Shown here: piece by piece, positions 8,230 through 17,923 of the stretch
How the letters are laid out: each line of letters opens with the position of its first letter
Position numbering within the stretch: the first letter of the stretch is position 1
DNA from: Allomyces macrogynus ATCC 38327
Lineage: Eukaryota > Blastocladiomycota > Blastocladiomycetes > Blastocladiales > Blastocladiaceae
DNA: 21,148 nucleotides
Direction: 5' to 3'
NCBI GenBank assembly: GCA_000151295.1
Contig: GG745336.1
Coordinates: 77,587-98,734, forward strand
The notes under the pieces: generated by a model
Databases searched by the model: none
What the model saw: only the letters and a program-made list of their open reading frames with translations
Told to the model about the DNA's origin: nothing
Translations under genes and position numbers: made by a program

Positions 8230-9651
8230 GCACGCTCTCCACGCTCTCGCGTGGGGAAATGGTACCTGGTGATGCCGCCGCGCGACAAGAACCGCCAGGA
8301 TTCACGCAGTAGTGGCTCCTTCCGGCTTGCAGGGTCGTTTGCTTGGTTGCTCCTGCCTATTCTCAACCTCGACCCGATTCGACATGTGCGTTTGCAGGCG
8401 CGCAAGGACGAGCCCGGATGAATGCCGAGTGTTCCTGTCAACTCTGTCGGTCGGCGGTGAGTAGTTTGATGAACGTCGTGACTGGGCCGACGTGCCAAGC
8501 ATCTCGAGGTGCAATGGTGCCACATGGGCGTCGACATGGCGCAGGCGTTCATGGCAAGTATGCACGGCACGCTCCGGAGGCTGACGATTCACCGCCATGA
8601 ACACCACCGGGCCGCTTTTCTGGGTCCGATCTTGCGCGCGTGCCCGCCCAGTATCACGCAGCTCGAGCTGGTGAGCCGTGGTGCCTATTCGGTCGCAGCC
8701 AACATTGGCGCACTTGTCGATGTGATTCCCACGCTGTTGCATCTCGAAAAGTTCGGCATCATACAATGCCCAAACAGGATGCCGCTGCAATTTCTCGCAG
8801 CGCTCGCGGCGGCGCCAAACTCCCACGAAGTCTACTTGGGGCTTCAAGTTGACCCTGACGACCGTCCTGCTTAGCATGCGCAGATCGTATGGCCGTGGCG
8901 GTCACTGAAAGTCATTGACCTGGCTTGGCTGTGGCGACGACGCAGGAGAATCGGCTGACAGCCACTCCCACCCCTGCGCGAATTGCCGCCACAAAACTCG
9001 TCATGCTCGAGTTTCTCCAGAGACTACCCACGGCGACTGAACGTGTGCGCCTGGATTTACCGTGGTGGTCCGTGGAGATGGTCGAGCAAGTGGCGCGGGT
9101 CTGTCGGCCGTCGGCAAATCGCTCACACTTGTGGCGCGGCATGGAACGATTGCACCCTTGTCGCTCACCAATGTGCATGTTCCCGTCGGTCTCCATTTTC
9201 TGGCGCTGCACGGCTTCCAAGGATGCAATGTTCCGACTTTGCCACCGCTTGCTGCTGTTGTTCCCACGCATTGTCGTTGTGAAGATGCCATGGCAACGCC
9301 ATCGTCGGACTTTGCCTTGGTGTTCCCGTGCGATCAAGGCACGATGGCCAACGGCGCATGGGCGGCTTGGCCTCCGAACTGCAAATACTCAATGTTTGCG
9401 ATTGTGATCTGCCGCCATATGGGGCATGGATCAAGGCCTTGCCACCGACTCTGCGCCACCTGTCCGTGCGGCACTGCAAAGTGAGCGGCGAAATCGCACA
9501 GCATTTGATTGAACGGCGCACCATGATTCGCAGTTCGGGGCGTGGGACCGTCGTGGTTCGGCTGAGCCTGAGTCTCACGCGAAGCATTTCCTCAGAAATG
9601 ATGGCCAGACTCCAGGAGTCGGTGAATTATCGGATGCAGGGTTTGCGGTAG
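8230..9651 (+). pseudogene. Decayed F-box/LRR-family copy E (lacks F-box-like start)
   Basis: The copy starts around GKWYLVMPPRD (8254-8286), matching PRWFLFLPPRD of the intact protein, followed by FAWLLLPI (intact FRWSLLSV). Several stops occur between 8419 and 8480, after which AKHLEVQWCHMG and GTLRRLTI, then PPSITQLELVS, read in the same frame to a TAG at 8872-8874, with SLKVIDLAWL beyond. The reading then moves to a second frame (LPTATERVRLDLPWW), a third (GLHFLALHGF) and back to the first, where LPPTLRHLSV, VVVRLSLSL and a charged tail end at the TAG at 9649-9651. VVVRLSL is the family's C-terminal block. At least three frameshifts plus stops rule out a full product. The last 108 codons are open, but they are only the tail of the family. 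Confidence 0.72.
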
Positions 9652-10095
9652 TGAATTTGATGGCCGTCGCGCTATGTTTGTTGCGTGTTGATGCGCTTGG
9701 CTGTATTTGACGACGCCCCGTGCAAGAGCAAGGTGGAGAAATGTCAACTATGCATTTAGGATGCATTCGTCATGTTTGAGCGCCATGGAAGCGAGCCAAG
9801 TTCGGCAGGCGTGTTGTCGGGTATAGGCAGCCCGCGTGGTGCTGGACGTTGATCTGGTTTGCAGGATAGACTGCTGACTGTTGAGCCCAAGCGAGGATGG
9901 GAAGAATCGCATGCCGTTTTGGCCAAACTTCGGGAAAAGAGTGCCGAACTTGAGCACGGGGCAATGAAGACTGTTGGCCGCGCGCTCGTAAAAAAAAAAA
10001 CAGATGAGAACACGACAAACGACGCTCCGCCCATTTTCTTCAGACGTCCATTCAACAGTGACAACGACTCCACGCCTTATGTCAAGGATACAAGA
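9652..10095. other. Spacer between copies E and F, with an A11 tract
   Basis: This lies between the ends of the plus-strand copy E and the minus-strand copy F. A minus-strand frame from copy F stays open across it to 9748, but beyond the family's usual C-terminus it shows no known domain. A run of 11 A lies at 9990-10000. Confidence 0.45.
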
Positions 10096-10740
10096 AAATA
10101 CCGCTTTTAGCCGCTCCTTGGCCAAGGGGGGAATCACTTCCTCCCAAACACCGAGTTTGATGCGCACCACCGAGCTCTTGGGCGCCAAGTGCTGTAACAC
10201 CAGTTCAACCATGCCCACGACAGCGCGCGTGCGGCTCAAATCGAGCGACCAAATTGTTGACGGCAGCGTCTCGAGCCAGTTGCTGGCCAGCTCTTCCACA
10301 ATGTAGTTGCCGGCAAGATCGAGCACGAACAGGCGAGCGGGCCACGGCACGGGTTTCATGAGCTCAATCAAGTTGTCGCTCAGATAGAGATGCGTGAGCG
10401 TCGTGGGCCACGAGCCAGCCAAGTTGGCCAAGGCGCGGTCGGTGATGTGGCTGTACCGCAGCGTGAGCACCGCCAGATGAGGCGGGATAATGCGCGCGAG
10501 GTGCGCGAGCATGCCCGACTTGCCCGCCAAGTACCTCCAGGTGCCGTACAGTGGTGTGCCACGACAACGTCAGAAATGGCTGGTCGTTCCTGTCGAGTTG
10601 CCAGAGCGAGAAAGAAAGCGAAGAAAGGCGCGGCGGCGAGGCGCTCAGCATGTTGGGTGAACCCATCATCTCTCACTTGATAGCGTCGAGATGCCTGAGC
10701 GTCATAGGCAGGCAGCTCAACAGGACTGCAAGGAGAGTGC
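10096..10740 (-). pseudogene. Inverted F-box/LRR-family copy F (C-terminal part)
   Basis: This is a C-terminal LRR segment on the minus strand, opposite to the other copies. Reading leftward from about 10530 it gives IPPHLAVLTLRYSHITD, WPTTLTHLYLSDNLIEL, WPARLFVLDLAGNYI, LPSTIWSLDLSRTRAV and VVRIKLGVWEE with KERLKAVF. These align in order with the last 170 residues of the intact protein, including its V-R-x-x-L block. Further upstream, separate frames show HTTVRHLEVLGG and LPMTLRHLDAIK, so at least one frameshift and a TGA at 10570-10572 interrupt it. There is no ATG for the long frame, which opens with TTG in the sequence. After the family's usual end the frame stays open for about 116 more codons, suggesting loss of the original stop. 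It lies just downstream of the valyl-tRNA synthetase gene. Confidence 0.7.
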
Positions 10741-10971
10741 TATCACCAACAAGCGACAGCGACGACCGGGTTGCGAGTCATGGGAGCAGAGCATGAGCAA
10801 AACGGCAAGCGCTTTATCGTCAAAGAATGGCACGCAACAGCAACGCGAGCGAACGACCAACAAACAAGAGGCGGGTAGAAAGAATGCGGCTACAAAAACG
10901 GAAATCAAAGAACGCAAACCTCAAGCGCGAACGGCCGCGGACGACCGGTGATACCACGCCGGCCAACCGGT

Positions 10972-13900
10972 TTACTCGTCCTTGAGCTTGAGGAAGTTAT
11001 CAATCGCCTTGGACAGCAGCTCAATCTCGGCATCAAGACTCGCGAGCTTACTCGCCGTCGCCTCGCGCACGTCGGCCTTGACCTTGGTCTCGTACCCCTC
11101 AACCTGCGTCTTGGCGCGGAGCGCCTTAGCCGCGGCCTCGGTCTTGGCGCGCTTGGCCGCGATCTTGGCCACCTCGGCATCAACGTCCACGTGGCCCTTG
11201 ACCATGAGCCCGACGGCGGCCTGCTCCGATAAGTTCGCAACGGCGCACCCGGCGGGGATCGTGGCGACGACCTCGACCGTCTGCAGGCCCTTGATCAGCG
11301 CGCCCATGACGTTCGCCGACCCGCGGAACTGCGCCTGCGTGGCCGCCTCAGTGGCGCGAATGTAGACGGCCGCGTTGGCGACCGAGTACTCGGTCATGAG
11401 CGACCGCACGGCCTTGACCGCGTCGAGCACCTGCTCGAACGCGCGTTCCGCGGCCTCATTAGCCCAATCGGCGCGCGCCTCCGGGTAGGCCGCAATCACA
11501 ATTGACTCGGGCTGGTCCTTTTGCCGCGGCAGCCGCTGCCAGAGCTCTTCCGTGACAAACGGCATGATCGGGTGCAGCATGCGCAGGCCCAGGTCGAGGC
11601 ACGTGTAGAGCGTCGCGCGCGACGACTCGGTCGTGAGCACCTTGCACGCCTCGAGGAACACGTCGCACAGCTCGTAGAGCCAGAACTGGTGCATGGCCGT
11701 CGTCGTGTTCATGAAGTTCATGGCCTCGAGCTGTGCATTCACTTCGGTGATGGCCTTGTTGAGCTTGGCCAGGATCCACTGCTCGACGAGACTCAGGTCC
11801 TTGACCGACCAGTTGGCCGGCATCTTGAAGTCGGCCGGCAGCTTGGACAGCGCAAACCGCGTCGCGTTCCACAGCTTGTTGCAGAACTTGCGGTACCCTT
11901 CGACGCGCAGAATATCGAGGTTGATATCGCGGCCCGTCGACGTGTAAGCGCATAGTGCAAACCGCAGCGCATCGGTACCGCACTCGGGAATACCGCGCGG
12001 GAAGTCTTGCTTCTGGCCGGCCTTGGCTTTTTCCACCTCACGCGGGTCGAGGTTGCCCTCGTCGAGCCGCGCCTGCAGCGCCTGCAGCGTGATGCCCTCA
12101 ATCACGTCGAGCGGGTCAATCACGTTGCCGAGCGACTTGGACATTTTGCGGCCGTGCGCGTCGCGCACCATCGCGTGGCAAAACACCTTCTTGAACGGCA
12201 CCTTGCCCGTGAGCTTGATCCCGAGCATGACCATGCGCGCGACCCAGAAGAACAGGATATCCCAGCCTGTCTCAAGCAACGATGTCGGGTAGAACAGCTC
12301 GAGGTCCTTGGTGTTGTCGGGCCACCCGAAAATCGAAAACGGCCACAGGCCCGACGAGAACCACGTGTCGAGGACGTCCGGGTCCTGCTCGAGCGTGAAC
12401 TTGGCGTTCGGGAACCGCTTCTTGGCCTCGACCGTCGCCTCGGCCTCAGACCGGCCCGACACCCAGTACTTTTCGTCGTTTTCGTCAATCGCCTGGCCGG
12501 CAATCCGGATCAGGTACGCCGGGATCCGGTGGCCCCACCAGAGCTGCCGCGAAATGCACCAGTCCTGGATGTTCTCAAGCCAGCGGAACCACTCCTTTTC
12601 CGAGGCCTTGGGCGTGATTTCGAGCTCGCCGGACCGCACGGCCTCGAGAGCGGCCGCGGCCATGTCCTTGCAGTTGACCCACCACTGCGGCTTGAGCCGC
12701 GGTTCAATCACGTCGCCCGACCGCGAGCACGTCGGCACGACCATCGGGTTATCCTTGGTCTCGCGGTACAGACTCTTTTGCTTGAGCGCGTCGAGCACCG
12801 TGTACCGTGCGTCGAAACGCTTCTGGCCCGCAAACGGCCCGGCGTTCTCGTTGAGCGTACCGTCGTCGTTGAGAATGTTGATAAACTCGAGCCCGTGCCG
12901 CTTGCCGATGTCGTGGTCGTTCGGGTCGTGCGCGGGCGTGATCTTGACAGCACCGGTGCCAAACGCCATGTCGACGTAGTCGTCGGCGACAATCGGGATC
13001 TTGCGGTCGGTGATGAACGGGTGCGCCGCAAACTTGCCGACGAGGTGCGCGTACCGCTTGTCCTTGGGGTTCACAGCAATCGCCGTATCGCCAAGCATCG
13101 TCTCGATACGCGTCGTCGCCACGACGAGTTCCTCGTTGGTGCCAATGATCGGGTAGGCAAACGAAATAATCACGCCAAACTCGACTTTCCGATCGTACCC
13201 GGGCAGCGACAGGAGCGTGCGGCCCTTGAGTTCCTTGTTCTCGACCTCGAGGTTCGACAGCGCCGTGTTCAGATGCGAGCACCAGTTAACGAGCCGCGTC
13301 GCGCGGTAGATGATGCCCTCCTGGTGCAGCCGCACAAACGCCTCGTTCACGGCCTTCGACAATTTCGGGTCCATGGTGAAACATGCGCGGTCCATGTCGC
13401 CGGAACTGCCGATGCGGCGCAGCTGCGTGTAGATGCGGTTGCCGTACATGTTCTTCCACTCCCAGACCTTTTCGAGAAACTTGTCGCGGCCGAGCGCGTG
13501 CCGCGTCGTCTTGGATTCCTTCCACAGCCGCTTCTCGACGACTGACTGCGTCGCAATGCCCGCGTGGTCGCACCCGGGGTTGTAGAGCACCGTCTTGCCC
13601 TGCATGCGGTTCCAGCGGGCCATGGCGTCCTGGATCGAGACGGTCAGGGCATGGCCTATGGAATCGTAGCGAGTTAGTCGCATGCACGAGCCACTCAACG
13701 TCCCCCGGCAAGCAAGTCCTTGAAAAACGTACCGAGATGCAGCGACCCCGTCACGTTCGGCGGCGGGATCGGAATCACATAGGTCCCCTTGGGCGACGCC
13801 TTGCCGTCCTTCTCTAACTTCGGGTGGAAGTAACCCTGCTTCTCCCACCACGCGCCCCACGCAGCCTCGACCGCCTTGGGGTTATACGCGTTGGCCATCG

Positions 13901-14403
13901 GCGTCGACATGTCCTTTTTCGCGCCGGCCGGGGTCGTGTCGACGACGGCCACAGGCTCAGGGGCCTTGGGTGCGGGTGCGGTCTTCTCCTTCTTCTCCTT
14001 GGGCACCGCGGTCGCGGCCTTGGCGGCCTGCGCGGCCTGCTTGGCCAGGAACTTTTCGAGCTTGGCCTTCTTCTTGGCCTCGTTCTTGGCCTGGTTCTTC
14101 GAGAGCTCCGCGCGGCCGCTCGGTCGCGTCGGTACCGGCGGCAGTGGGAGCAGCTGCCTCCTTGGGAGCCGCGGCCTTCGGCGCGGCCTTGGCCTCGGCC
14201 TTCTTGTCAGCGTTGGGCTTCACATCAGCCTTCTTGGCGGCGGGCGAGGCGGCAGCGACGGCAGCGGGCGTCGACACGGGCTCCGCGACGGGCACCGACG
14301 CGGTGCACGCAGCCGTCGTGGTGGTGGCGGGCACCGACGGCGCGGGCGCGGGCGCGGCCTTCCTGGCGGGTTGAGTGGCGGCCTTGGGCGTCTTGCCGGC
14401 CAT
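10972..14403 (-). CDS. Valyl-tRNA synthetase (cytosolic type, class Ia)
   Basis: It charges tRNA-Val with valine. Exon 1 starts at the ATG at 14403 (context AACCATGG). A 77-nt intron at 13656-13732 (GTACGT donor, CTAAC branch point, CATAG end) restores the codon run [12 protein letters not shown], where HLGH is the class I HIGH motif. Exon 2 ends at 10972. The product is about 1117 aa, normal for eukaryotic enzymes. Residues 1-150 are a lysine/alanine-rich extension. The editing domain shows [19 protein letters not shown] and [33 protein letters not shown] lies near residue 727, GTDALRFAL and [17 protein letters not shown] follow, then the anticodon-binding domain and a C-terminal coiled coil. 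One oddity is that the frame changes near 14110-14125, between TAAGTDATE and LSKNQAKNE, needing one base fewer. A sequencing or assembly error in GC-rich DNA is more likely than a dead gene, because the rest is perfect. Confidence 0.95.
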
Positions 14404-14851
14404 GGTTGCAGCGAGTTGCGGAGCGCAGACGGGTCCTGAGAGGCGGGATCTTATCGTGCGCGTCGCCGTGAGTGAGCGGATTCGACGATGGGTGGCGGCC
14501 GTGGATCAGCGACACGCGCGAGAGAGTCGGTGGCGAAGAACAGGCGTGTGTTGCTCAAGTCACGCGGCGCCGAGTCTGGCGCACGCTGGCGGTTGCTCAC
14601 CACCGCCCGCCAAGTCACTTTGGCAAGGGTCAACACCAAGTCGATTGCGATCGCACCAAAGTGGAAGAGAATGGACACATTATCATATGCAAAAAAAAAA
14701 AAACTACAAGCTGGTGCGAGCGAGGACGAGGCCCGAGCGCGCACCGCGGCGGTGGGCCAGCGAGTGCATGGCCGTAGGATCCGCGTCGCCGCCCGCAACC
14801 GGGAAAAAGAAATATCACAAAACCGAATGCGCAAATGAGCAGCGTCCCACT
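14404..14851. promoter_or_regulatory. Upstream region of valyl-tRNA synthetase and 3' flank of chitinase
   Basis: The two minus-strand genes face the same way, so this 448-nt gap must hold the chitinase 3' end and the synthetase promoter. A run of 13 A at 14691-14703 is a T13 tract on the coding strand, about 290 nt before the synthetase ATG. T tracts of this kind are common nucleosome-excluding promoter elements in fungi; that role here is an inference. No TATA box is convincing. Confidence 0.4.
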
Positions 14852-16617
14852 CTACGCCATGGCGACGAGCACGGCGCCAAGCAGCGCGATAACCGCCGCG
14901 ACCACCGTCGACATCCCGGTGTGCGCGGCCGTCTGCGCGCCATTATCCGCCGAGTAATCACGCAACTTGCCCGGCGTGGCCCCCTCGGCCGTGGCCAACG
15001 GGTCAATCAAAGGCCCGTTCCCGACAACGGCACCGTTCGACCCCGAATCCGCCAACGTCTTGTTATCGAGCGTGTCGGGTGCGGGCACGTAATCGCAGTG
15101 CAAGTTGCAGTACCGCGACTGGTCCATGCAGTACTTGTTGGTGCGAATCGGCGACGTCGACACCGGGTAGACCGAGTTGATGGCGTTGATCAAGGACGTC
15201 GCATTATCGAGCAAGTCCTGGTTCGAGTTCCACAGCATCAGGCCGCCGTACCCGTTGCTTGCCGCGTACTTGGCCTTTTCCTTGACCGTATCGGGCGTGT
15301 CCATGAACCAGACCGTCGACCCGTTATAGTAGACGTTGGTCACGCGCGCCTTGTCGTTGGTCGACGTCCACCCTTTGGTGTTGCGCAAAAACTGCGTCAT
15401 GAGCGCGTTGTAGGCCGTGGGCGTCGTCGTCGCCGCGTTTTTGACCGAGTACCCAAAACCTTGAATGTTGTCGCGGAACGGGCCCGACGGCGGGATGTTC
15501 GACCACCCGATCCCGTAGAGCGGAATGCCCATGACCAGCTTGGATTTCGGGAACCCAGAGGCAACAAACGACTTAAGCCCCGAGTCGACCGTGTTCTTGA
15601 TCTCGTCGGCCGAGTCGCCGGGACCGGCTTGCAGTGCGCCACCCGACCGCGTGCGGTCCTGGTTGTGCTGGTACTCGTAGGCCATGACGAGGCCGTAGTC
15701 GAGCGCATTGGCAATCCGCGCCCACGCGTCTTTCGACCCAGCAAAGACGAACCCGGTCAGCGCGGCCGTCAGTTCCCAGTCCTTGTGCCCGCCCTTGTTC
15801 CAGGTGTACTTGGCCTCTTCGAGGAACGACGCGAAATTGACGTGGTCATCGTTGCGGTAGGTGAAGGTCGGGTTGTCGTCTTTCTTGGTTGCCGGAAATT
15901 CCCAATCGATATCGAGGCCGTCGAACCCGTAGGTCTCCATGAGCGACGTGGCCGACTTGACCGCCTGCGTGCGGCCCGACGACGACGCAAATGCGTCCGA
16001 GAAGTTGTCCGACCAGATCCAGCCTCTGTTCGTGACCAAAATCGTGGGTCAGCGTCATTCCGCGCGCAAACGTCTCCACCCATCACACCACCAACAACGT
16101 ACCCAACCGACAGAATCAGCTTCATGTGCGGGTACTGCTGCTTGAGCAAAAACATTTGGTACAGCTCGCCCTTGAGGCACGACCCCGTGCAGTTGCACTT
16201 CGTATCCGAGTGACCAAACGTGCGCTGCGTCGACTGCTTGATGTTCAGTTTACCGGCGGGCGTGTTCGAAGGGCCCTCGAGCGTGATCGTGCCATCCTTC
16301 CAGATATTCGCAAACGACCAGACCAGGTGCGAGATTTGCTGGCCCGGAATCTGCCACGGCTTGACGCCCGTCTCCTGGTAGTAGTAGTACGAGAATACGA
16401 GGTTCTTGCCGCCCTTGGACGCGGCGGGTGCCGGTGACGAGGACGACGAGGAGTCGTTGTTGTTGTCGTCGTCCTTCTTGGCATCGTCCTTCTTGGCCGC
16501 GGGCGCGGGAGATGGAGATGGCGAGGGTGACGACTTTTGCGGCGTGGCAACGACGGCCATGGCCAGCATGGCCGCGAGCAGGACGACGACGACCGCCGTC
16601 ATCGACAGGCGCGCCAT
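14852..16617 (-). CDS. Secreted GH18 chitinase with probable GPI anchor
   Basis: This is a glycoside hydrolase family 18 endochitinase, expected at the cell surface or wall, where it cuts beta-1,4-linked N-acetylglucosamine. Exon 1 is 16617-16103 and exon 2 is 16025-14852. The 77-nt intron 16026-16102 (GTACGT donor, CTGAC branch point, ACAG end) joins LILSVG to GWIWSDNF, giving the usual GH18 S-x-GG-W strand. The spliced protein has 562 aa. Residues 1-24 are a signal peptide. A proline/serine and aspartate/lysine-rich linker follows to about 70. The catalytic motif DGLDIDWE is at 207-214, with E214 the likely acid. Later landmarks are LVMAYEYQ, MGIPLYGIGW and GGLMLWN. Cysteines cluster in KYCMDQSRYCNLHCDY. 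The C-terminus ends in about 20 hydrophobic residues after a small-residue stretch, typical of a GPI signal; a plain membrane anchor is the alternative. The start context is TACCATGG. Confidence 0.93.
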
Positions 16618-17923
16618 GGTAATGCAATTGGCGGGTGGAGAAGGTCAGGTCGGCAAGCGTCTATTCGTTGGGCGCAAATTGGCGGGTCGCGCGGTCGAGC
16701 ACAGCACGGGCTCGAGATGCGGGCAGGGGTCCAGTCTATTGCAGCGGGTCTATGGACGCGGCCAGGGCCGTCTTGAGCTCGTTGTCGTCGAGCGCGCGGG
16801 AATGAAGTTGAAGGAGCAAGTCGCGCGCGCGGGTGGGGAGGATTGGGTGACGAGGCGAGGGAGGACTTGGCCGGTGGTTGGTGGTTGGGCGTCGACTTGT
16901 GTGTGGTGAACGGCCGCAGTTGGATTACGCCAAGCGACCGAGCTGGATGTGGCGCAGCACCTGGGCCCAACGCCTCCATGCGCGCGTGTGGCTGGCCGCG
17001 CCTTGGCCGGCTTTCGCGAATCTTTCGCCTGGGCGGACGCCAATAACCTGGTCGTAACCTAGCCCCTGACGCGTCTTGCCCCTCGCTTTCACGGTGCTGA
17101 ACGTCGAATCCTGCACGTCGCGGATGGCGGCGGCCCGCAACAACCGACAGCCCTGCCGAGAAGAAGTGCGCCTAAGCGGACCAGGCCAAGCAGCGCTTGT
17201 CAGGTCGTGCTGTGGCGGTACCAGGAACCGGAGCGGCGGGGCACAATCACCACCGGCTGCAGGACAGCTGTCAGTGAGCATCAGCGCCAGCACCATCAAA
17301 ATGCGTTCTTTGAATCATAACGATGACGATCGGCATCAACCACACCAGACCCAGTTTTGCAAAAGGATGTGCTGCAGTGCAAGTCATTCCGGCAAAGTGA
17401 AGTAGCGCGATATCTGACCAGATATCACGTCGATCAAGGGGCAGGACCGGAGAGAGCAGACGGCCAGCTGTGCGGGATCGAAGCGAGAGCTTGACCAGAC
17501 TCGATCGAGGACGACGCGCCAGACAGCGTGCCGACAGGCGATCAGCGTGTATTTCCGGCGGCGAGCAACTTGGACTCGCAAAACAAGTAGAGGCGGTGGG
17601 TGTGGCCTAACCGTGCCCAAACGACACGCTCGACCTGAGTATGAGTCGGTGCTGTTGGGGTATTGCTTCCGCACGGTCTTTCGCGCAGTCAGCAACTCCG
17701 CTCACAGCTCGACAAACCCGACGATTTTCAATAATACGGAAATGTCATTGTCGTCGAAAACCTGACGGAAATAATCAATTGAAGCAGCGAAACGGTCAAC
17801 AGCAGAACACTAAAATGCCCTCATCAAGCGCGCGCGGGACCTGGCGGCGCGCCAGGACGGAGAAGGGGCGAGGGTCAGCGGAGCATCCACGACCCGCATC
17901 GAGGCACCGGGGCCAAGCAGCAC
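16618..17923. other. 1.3-kb stretch with no recognised gene
   Basis: It must contain the chitinase promoter (right of 16617) and the 3' end of the SR gene (left of 17924). Open frames of 60-170 codons occur on both strands but overlap one another and show no known domain, and I could not join them through GT-N-C-G-Y introns into anything convincing. From 17280 to 17860 the sequence becomes less GC-rich. A small unannotated gene or a non-coding transcript here cannot be excluded. Confidence 0.4.
17409..17426. repeat. Perfect short inverted repeat
   Basis: GATATCT and AGATATC form a 7-bp perfect stem around the four-base loop GACC. It lies in the gene-free stretch. It has no T run beside it, and its function is unknown; it could be a protein-binding palindrome or chance. 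Confidence 0.5.

Noticed and set aside
9990..10000. A11 tract as a retroposon poly(A) tail
   Set aside because: It is not preceded by a complete gene copy ending there, and no target-site duplication is visible; on copy F's strand it is a T run.
12007..13545. 512-codon open frame on the plus strand
   Set aside because: It is exactly antisense to valyl-tRNA synthetase exon 2; rich in R, V, H, L and E without any domain, as expected from the GC-rich codon bias of the true gene.
14108..14150. 30-nt GT-AG intron to explain the synthetase frameshift
   Set aside because: Far shorter than all other introns here (62-582 nt), its donor GTACCG departs from the pattern, and it has no branch point.
14375..16213. 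612-codon open frame on the plus strand
   Set aside because: It spans the antisense of the chitinase and the gap before the synthetase; arginine/valine-rich shadow without a domain, crossing the chitinase intron.
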